A DNA stretch of 64,000 nucleotides from contig CP038117.1 of the NCBI GenBank assembly GCA_004519485.1, forward strand, positions 620,001-684,000, given 5' to 3'. Under the pieces are notes generated by a model that was not told the origin of the DNA, made no database searches, and saw only the letters and a program-made list of their open reading frames with translations. A program made the translations under genes and the position numbers. The DNA is from Nannochloropsis oceanica. Taxonomy: Eukaryota > Sar > Eustigmatophyceae > Eustigmatales > Monodopsidaceae. Position 1 is the first letter of the stretch; each line of letters opens with the position of its first letter. Shown here one piece after another: positions 58,591 through 64,000 of the stretch.

Positions 58591-60416
58591 TCTTACCGAA
58601 GCGGGATACACCCGAGTAGCATTTGAATTTTCTCAGGATGTCCTCTCCCTCATACACCGCATCTGGCGCCCACGTCCCGTGCAGTGACAAGGGGATATTG
58701 GAGTTCAACTGCAGTCGCGCCAACGGGCCTTTCCCCAAGCTCTGCGCGTCAAAGATCAAGATCTGCGACAAACAAGTATCGCCATTAAAGACGTATGTCA
58801 TCAGATATACGTCGTCTTCCGCCGCTCCCTCTTTCCCGCCCTTGTCCTTCGGCACCACCACTGTCTCGCTGATAAATTCGTTGGGCTCGGCTGTCCAGGC
58901 GTCAACCAACTCTCCTTTCTCCACGTCGAATTTTGCCACCACCCCTACAGGTGTCGGTAAAATAGGGTCTCGTCCAGCCGCGAGATAGGTATATCGATAC
59001 TGTTGGCCGGTACGGGACACAGGGATGGAGGGGAAGTCACAGTAGACGCTCCAAAGCTCTTGCTTGGTGTGGGTGGCGAGAGAGGGGTTGAGCCTGTACC
59101 GCCAGAGGGTCGATTTGGGAACATTTTGCTCGTAGTTGACAGTTTTCCAGATGGGATTGCCCGTGACGCCGTTGGTGTCGGTGAGGTAGAGCTTGGGGAC
59201 GCGGATGATATCAACGACAGTCTCGCCGGTGGAGGCGTCGTCGTAGGCGTTGGAGAAGTGGAAGGAGAAGTGCGGATCGACGGGGATGGGGATCATGGGC
59301 TTGGAGGGAGAGGAGCGAGGAATGAGGTAGGCGACGGCGGGTTGGGAGTCCTGGAATTTGATACAGGAGGCAACGCCCGTGAGGCCGAGGAGCCAGGACA
59401 GGGGCTGGAGGGTGAGGGGGGCTTTGAAGAAGACGTAGTAGGAGGGGGTGATGACCATGTCGTGGAGGAGGGAGAAACCTTCCATGTCCTCCGAACGTTC
59501 GGCGACCAATCTGCGGTAAGGGTGGGGGGAAGAGACAATGAGTCTCTCTGTGTGAGGTATGCGTTACGGATTCATGAAGTAAGCTACCTCCCCTCTCTCC
59601 TACTCTCCCTTCCCACCATTCTACTCACTTGAAATCCCTGTCGAATTCGTACAGGGTCACCTTGGTCTTACGCGGGTCAGGGTCAGTCGAAAAAAATACA
59701 TAGCGGTCCGTGGCCGGGTCGTACCGAGGGTGGGCACACAGGTTCTGGTTGCTTTTCAACACCTTGGCGAGACGGGACTCTCCGAATGTCTGTAAGGTCA
59801 TTGGGTCCATCAAATGCGGAAGCCCGCCCTCCCACAACGCCAGCAGGCGATTTCCCCAAAAGATGACATTTGTATTCGCTACATTTTTCCGGCGGGTGTC
59901 AAAGATGTTCCTGATCCATCCCCCCGGCTTTTGAGTGCCAAATGTGCCACGGTATTCAATCTTTTTGCTCTGCTTCTCCCGCTTGTACCCCTCAGTCTCA
60001 ACAAAGCGGTTGCGGAAAAAGGCCCGACCGTCCTTAAAAGTCACGGCACTTATCATTCCGTCGCCGTCGAAAGGGTGAGCAATTTCTAACCCCTCCACAT
60101 CGAACTTCGCGTGGCCATTACGGAAAAGGGTGCCAGTCAGATCCTTGGGAATGCTGCCCTCCACAATGTCCTTGATCTCGTACGATGTCTCCGTGCGCGC
60201 AGTCTCAAAGCCTTTGATCCAGCCCTCATAGTTCCATGTGCCGGTGGTACCAGCCAGGTCTTGCGGGTTCGGGGTCGAGGTGGCCGTGGTGGCCTCCAGG
60301 GCTGTGGGGGAAGGGGACGATGCTGATGCTCCCAAAAGGCGGGGCAATCGAAAGCCGTCGGCCAGACTCGACGAAAAGGCCAACAAGAGTGCTGGGATGA
60401 GCATATAACGTGCCAT
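58556..60416 (-). CDS. Carotenoid cleavage oxygenase (RPE65/CCD family)
   Basis: Non-heme iron enzyme that cleaves carotenoids or apocarotenoids. Exons 60416-59629 and 59510-58556 join in phase 2 (DRDFK|LVAERSEDMEGF) and give 580 residues, the usual length. Family blocks: IPKDLTGTLFRNGHAKF, HPFDGDGMISAVTF, and the four iron-binding histidines in NLCAHPRYDP, SLLHDMVITPS, FSFHFSNAYDD and SLHGTWAPD. The N-terminus MARYMLIPALLLAFSSSLAD then GFRLPRL looks like a signal peptide with a Phe shortly after a possible cleavage site, so a plastid location is plausible but less clear than for enolase. Which bond it cuts cannot be told by eye. The last coding bases are tandemly duplicated downstream. Confidence 0.93.
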
Positions 60417-60738
60417 GGTGCTGTGATTGGGTGGATGGGCGTGATGGGGGATGCTTCAGCTGGGTCGTACAGTGCGGCTGCCGAGTCAGCGTTCGACCTC
60501 CTCGCACAATCTGTCGAAGCAAAGGAGATGGGGGGTCGGAGAACCCTACGAAGGAAAATAAGCCCACTTCAAGCGCTAGATTTGCGGCTGTATTGTATAG
60601 GAGGAGGTGGAGCGGGACTTGGTGGTTGTAAAAATGCTGCAGCGCGTCCACAAAATGGTGCTTCCAATGTTGGAACACGCATGTCGACCTCCCCTCTCCT
60701 TAGCTGCATACACTCCCATTCCCACCCTTCCTTTCTAA
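60417..60738. promoter_or_regulatory. Divergent promoter, carotenoid oxygenase / large unknown protein
   Basis: 322 bases between divergent ATGs. No TATA-like element or clear operator; mixed composition. Confidence 0.35.
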
Positions 60739-63700
60739 ATGAAGCAAACGATTGCGCCAAACCCCTCACCATTACAGCTATACGTACGGATAGGGATCGG
60801 CATGTCGCTGCGAGATCTCATCTACTCTCAAAGCCAAGGCACTGAGTACAATGAGGACGACGAGGAAGAGGGTCAACGGCATCAACAGACGCAAGAGGAG
60901 CAGGAACGGGATGAAGTAGCGGCCGCCGCGACCACAGGCCTTCTCGAGGCAGCAATTTGGCGGCGGACGATGAATAGGTTTAGGAGCGCACCTGAATCAG
61001 TCAAGTGGCGCGGGTTGCGGCCAAGCCGCGGCGCCCCTTTATACCACTGGCCCACTAGCCTTCTTGCAGACTGCCAGAACCGACCGGCCTTGATGCACCT
61101 CACGCTCCTCCGAAAGCTCCTCGTCATGTGCCTGGCTGTGCGTGATGTGCCGAGTGTGGCGGCGACACTTAGGCTTATCCAAGAATTGCAGCCCCGCGTG
61201 GACGTTGCGAGTCTGGAAGCCAACACGTGGCTCTTGACCCGGTTAGCCGAGCGTGAAGCAGCCGCCACCGCCAAGGAAATCGAAAACGATCATGTTGCTG
61301 CGACTGTGTCTACGAGTGGCAGCCAACCGCACGACACTAGCACAGATCCAACCTCTCGTCCCTATGCCTGTCGCCTACTACTGTTCCTGCGTAATGTCAT
61401 GGGAGGCCGCATCGAGCTGCCTATGACGGCGGGGGACGTGGTGGGGGAGCAGCCAAAAGCAGTGGCACCACCTGACTATCTCCGAGTCCTTGCCTTATCT
61501 AAATTATTGAACTTCCTCATCTCGGGTGGATATTTGGGATATGCACAGGATTTGGTGAGACAGGAGGCGTTTTTGCGCCCTTTTGGTCCGAGTCCGCATG
61601 TGCTGGCCATTCGGGCGTTACTTCCTTGCTTGGAGGCTGCGCGTACGTGTATGACTGAGGCAACAGAGGTGGAAGAGGGGGAAGAGGAGGATGAAGAGGA
61701 GAGCGGTGAATGCAGAGGGGGCAAGAGAATAAGTGTAGAAGCGGCGTTTGCCCGAATGGTGCGTGACCCGAGCAAGTTCTTCACAGCTGGCCTGACAAAC
61801 CTTCAGTCACAGCACCACCAGCAACGCGAGCAGCACCAACACCACCAGCAGCACCAGCGGCGACTGCAACGTAAGGGCGTGGAGGCGCTTATCCGAGACC
61901 TGGATAAAGCACTCGCCACAGGAGTGGCCCCCTCAGGGGTGCTGGCTGTCCGTATCGGATTGCTCCGCCTGCGAGGGGATGCCAAAGACCGACGAACTGT
62001 CTTGAGGGCTGTACATGCGAATTGTCAAACCAATCCTGATTCCCCCCGGGCGCAACAGCTGGGTTATATGGCCCTGAAGCTTGTGAAGGGACAAGATGAT
62101 GAGGAGGCGCTGGGTTTCTTGAAGAGATGGGTGCGGCTCGACCCAACGGCGGATGAGGCGGTTGGAGGGGTGGTGCATGCGTTTCGACGGCAGCTGCTTC
62201 GCTCCTATGTGCGTAGTACTATCACGACATTTACTCCTCGTCCTTTTCCTTTTTCTTCTTTATTTTCTTTATCGCCTTCGCCAACTCCTTCATCTTCACC
62301 TTCTTCAATGTCCGTTCTGTGTGAATATTTCTTTGGGTGTAGCGTCTTCCGACAGTTTCACGCCTTATTGTCTCGTTCGGTCTATCCATCTCTAACAGGC
62401 GCCCAAGCGGCACTCTTACACCTCAATCCTCACTCTCACTCTTCCTCTCTCTCTCCCACACATACACACACATTCATTCATTCATAGCGAGATCCCACTA
62501 CTCCCGTCCTCATCAGTCGAGCCCGGCTGGTTCGCGCCCTGGTCGATCGCCTATTAACCCTTCTCCCACCCTCCTCCTCCTCCTTCTCCTCCTCTTCCTC
62601 TGCGTCCACCCTCCATCTCCACCTCAAGTACTTCCGGTGGCTTGCGATGTACTTAGGCCCCGTACCAGAGAAGCAGAGGGAAGAGGAGGAGGAGGAGGAG
62701 GAGAAGGATGAACCGAGGGAGGAAGGGGTGGAGGAAACAAACGACAACTTGACCCGCCCGTGGAAAACTGTATTATCATCGATTGATTGGTTCCAGCGGG
62801 CAAATGTCCAGGGAGTGCTAGCTGGGAGGTATGAGGCATGGAGTCCTGCTTGTCGCGGTCTAGAGGAAAGTGCCTCCTTGGACTTGTTCGAGCCCATGGG
62901 GGTTCGAGGAGAGAGACAGGGAGGGAGGGAGGACGCGTTTCTGTATAACTGGTATGAGATTTTGAAAGAGGAGGCAGCGGAGGAGGAGAGTGGGTCGGAG
63001 GGGAGGAAAAGGACGAGGCAAAAGAGGACGGAGAGGGATGCGCTCTGGGCAGCTGTCAAGTATTCGCGCACTGGTTTGCATGATCAGCGAGAGAACGAAG
63101 AGGACGAGAACGAGGAGGGGGAGCACGGGAGGGCGGAAGGGCATGGAGCCAATTACCGCCACGATTATGACGACGAAGACACCGAGAGCGAGGATGAGGA
63201 TGATACAGGGGGCCCAATATTCCTCCAACACGGAAAGGACGATGCGGATGACCTCCTCCTCGAAACAGTTTGCGGTCGAACCGACGACAAAGACAACGAT
63301 CCTCCCCTTCCGCCAGCAGCAGCAGCGGAAGAGCCCCTCCTCCCTCCCTCCCTACGTCAAGGCCTCCTTCTCCTCACCTACAAAGCAGTGGTCGCCGCCC
63401 ACTTTATGGGTCCCCAGAACCCGTACACCATCTTCGCCGTCCGTTCCTTGTGGGAAAAAACACAAGGAGGCCCTCTTCTTGGCAAACGCACTGCCGCCCC
63501 TCCTGCCCTCGCACCCCACTTCGGCCACTGGCTTCTCTTTTCCAAGCTCCGAGGTGTGTTTGGGATTGATGTACGTGCATCGTTGTTGCTGAGTGATGGT
63601 TACATCTTGGCTATGAATCAAGTGCAGGTGCCACCGCACCTCTCCCTCTTACCGATGGAGGAAGGCCGAGCAAGAGAAGGACCCCTTAATTTGGGCTTGG

Positions 63701-64000
63701 CGGAGGCGGCATGCGGTTGGCCATTGCCTGCGCTTCATCCACCGCGTGTGTTACCTCCTGCTGCTGCAGCAGCAGGAGCAGGGGAAGCGGTGGATGGGAT
63801 GGTGTTTCGTCCTCGGCCTTTGCCGATGGCGACGGCGAGAGCCTCTCAGGTGCTGATTCGAAGGGCATTCAGTAAGGCAAAGAGGGATCGGGAGCAAAAG
63901 AGGGAAGAGAAGGAGGGGAAAGAGAAACGGCAAAAATGTAAAAGGGGGAGTGGAGGTGGTAATGGGCAGAAGGAGGCGGCTGAGAAGGAGGAGAACGAAG
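60739..64000 (+). CDS. Large unknown helical-repeat protein, runs off the right edge
   Basis: Exon 1, 60739-62208 (490 codons), joins in phase 0 to exon 2, which starts after ttcatag at 62488 and stays open to the window end: 504 further codons with no stop. Exon 1 is alpha-helical and TPR-like, for example LTLLRKLLVMCLAVRDVPSV, LSKLLNFLISGGYLGYAQDL and EEALGFLKRWVRLDPTADEA. Exon 2 begins RDPTTPVLISRARLVRALVD, continues helical (LKYFRWLAMYLGPVPEKQ), has several strongly acidic stretches (EEEEEEEEKDEPREE; DYDDEDTESEDEDD) and a Lys/Arg-rich end. Helical repeats with acidic and basic tracts suggest a nuclear or nucleolar complex subunit; a Pol I factor of TAF1A/Rrn11 type crossed my mind but I see no decisive motif. 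Met codon 22 (MSLRDLIYSQ) is an alternative start. Confidence 0.72.

Overview
This looks like about 64 kb of nuclear DNA from a compact-genome heterokont (ochrophyte) alga. A eustigmatophyte of the Nannochloropsis type is my best guess, inferred from gene content and style and not from any search. Genes are densely packed on both strands, often as divergent or convergent pairs a few hundred bases apart. Introns are GT-AG and usually about 100-350 bases. Three proteins (enolase, aspartate-semialdehyde dehydrogenase, carotenoid oxygenase) start with a signal peptide. In the first two it runs into an Ala-Phe (ASAFAP-like) junction, the bipartite presequence used to reach a red-type secondary plastid. 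Trinucleotide repeats (CAG, AAC, ATG) and GA-rich tracts are frequent.

Layout, 1-24 kb: a PSTAIRE-type CDK that runs off the left edge (-); mitochondrial NADP-isocitrate dehydrogenase (+); AP-4 epsilon adaptin (-); a PRKRIP1-like splicing protein (+); a decayed Helitron; a protein with a FAIM-like domain and a Gln/Gly-rich tail (+); exosome subunit RRP43/EXOSC8 (-); an EEF1AKMT4-like methyltransferase (+); a large eight-exon ATAD5/Elg1 clamp unloader that also carries a PIP box, a bromodomain and an IPT/TIG domain (-); and a RING-H2 ubiquitin ligase with a SUMO-interaction-like motif (+).

Layout, 25-45 kb: a small mitochondrial membrane protein (+); a possible small membrane gene; Tousled-like kinase (-); ribosome factor RPF1 (-); a Sec7-PH-PH ARF-GEF (+); a Tim17/22/23-family protein (+); a doubtful CBS-like gene; guanine deaminase with a long inserted loop (+); and plastid enolase (-).

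Layout, 46-64 kb: small membrane genes; an ankyrin protein ending in a CaaX box (-); a membrane protein perhaps of the TMEM33/Pom33 group (-); an unknown two-exon gene (-); a 54-residue protein (+); plastid aspartate-semialdehyde dehydrogenase (+); a ZIP3/RNF212/HEI10-like meiotic RING protein (+); a carotenoid cleavage oxygenase (-); and a large unknown protein that runs off the right edge (+).

The genes do not form one pathway or a gene cluster. Many belong to core eukaryotic processes (cell cycle, replication-clamp unloading, chromatin, RNA decay, ribosome assembly, vesicle traffic), mixed with plastid and mitochondrial metabolism. I saw no tRNA, rRNA or CRISPR. Exon borders were set by hand from GT/AG sites and reading-frame continuity, and the stated exon sets keep one open frame.
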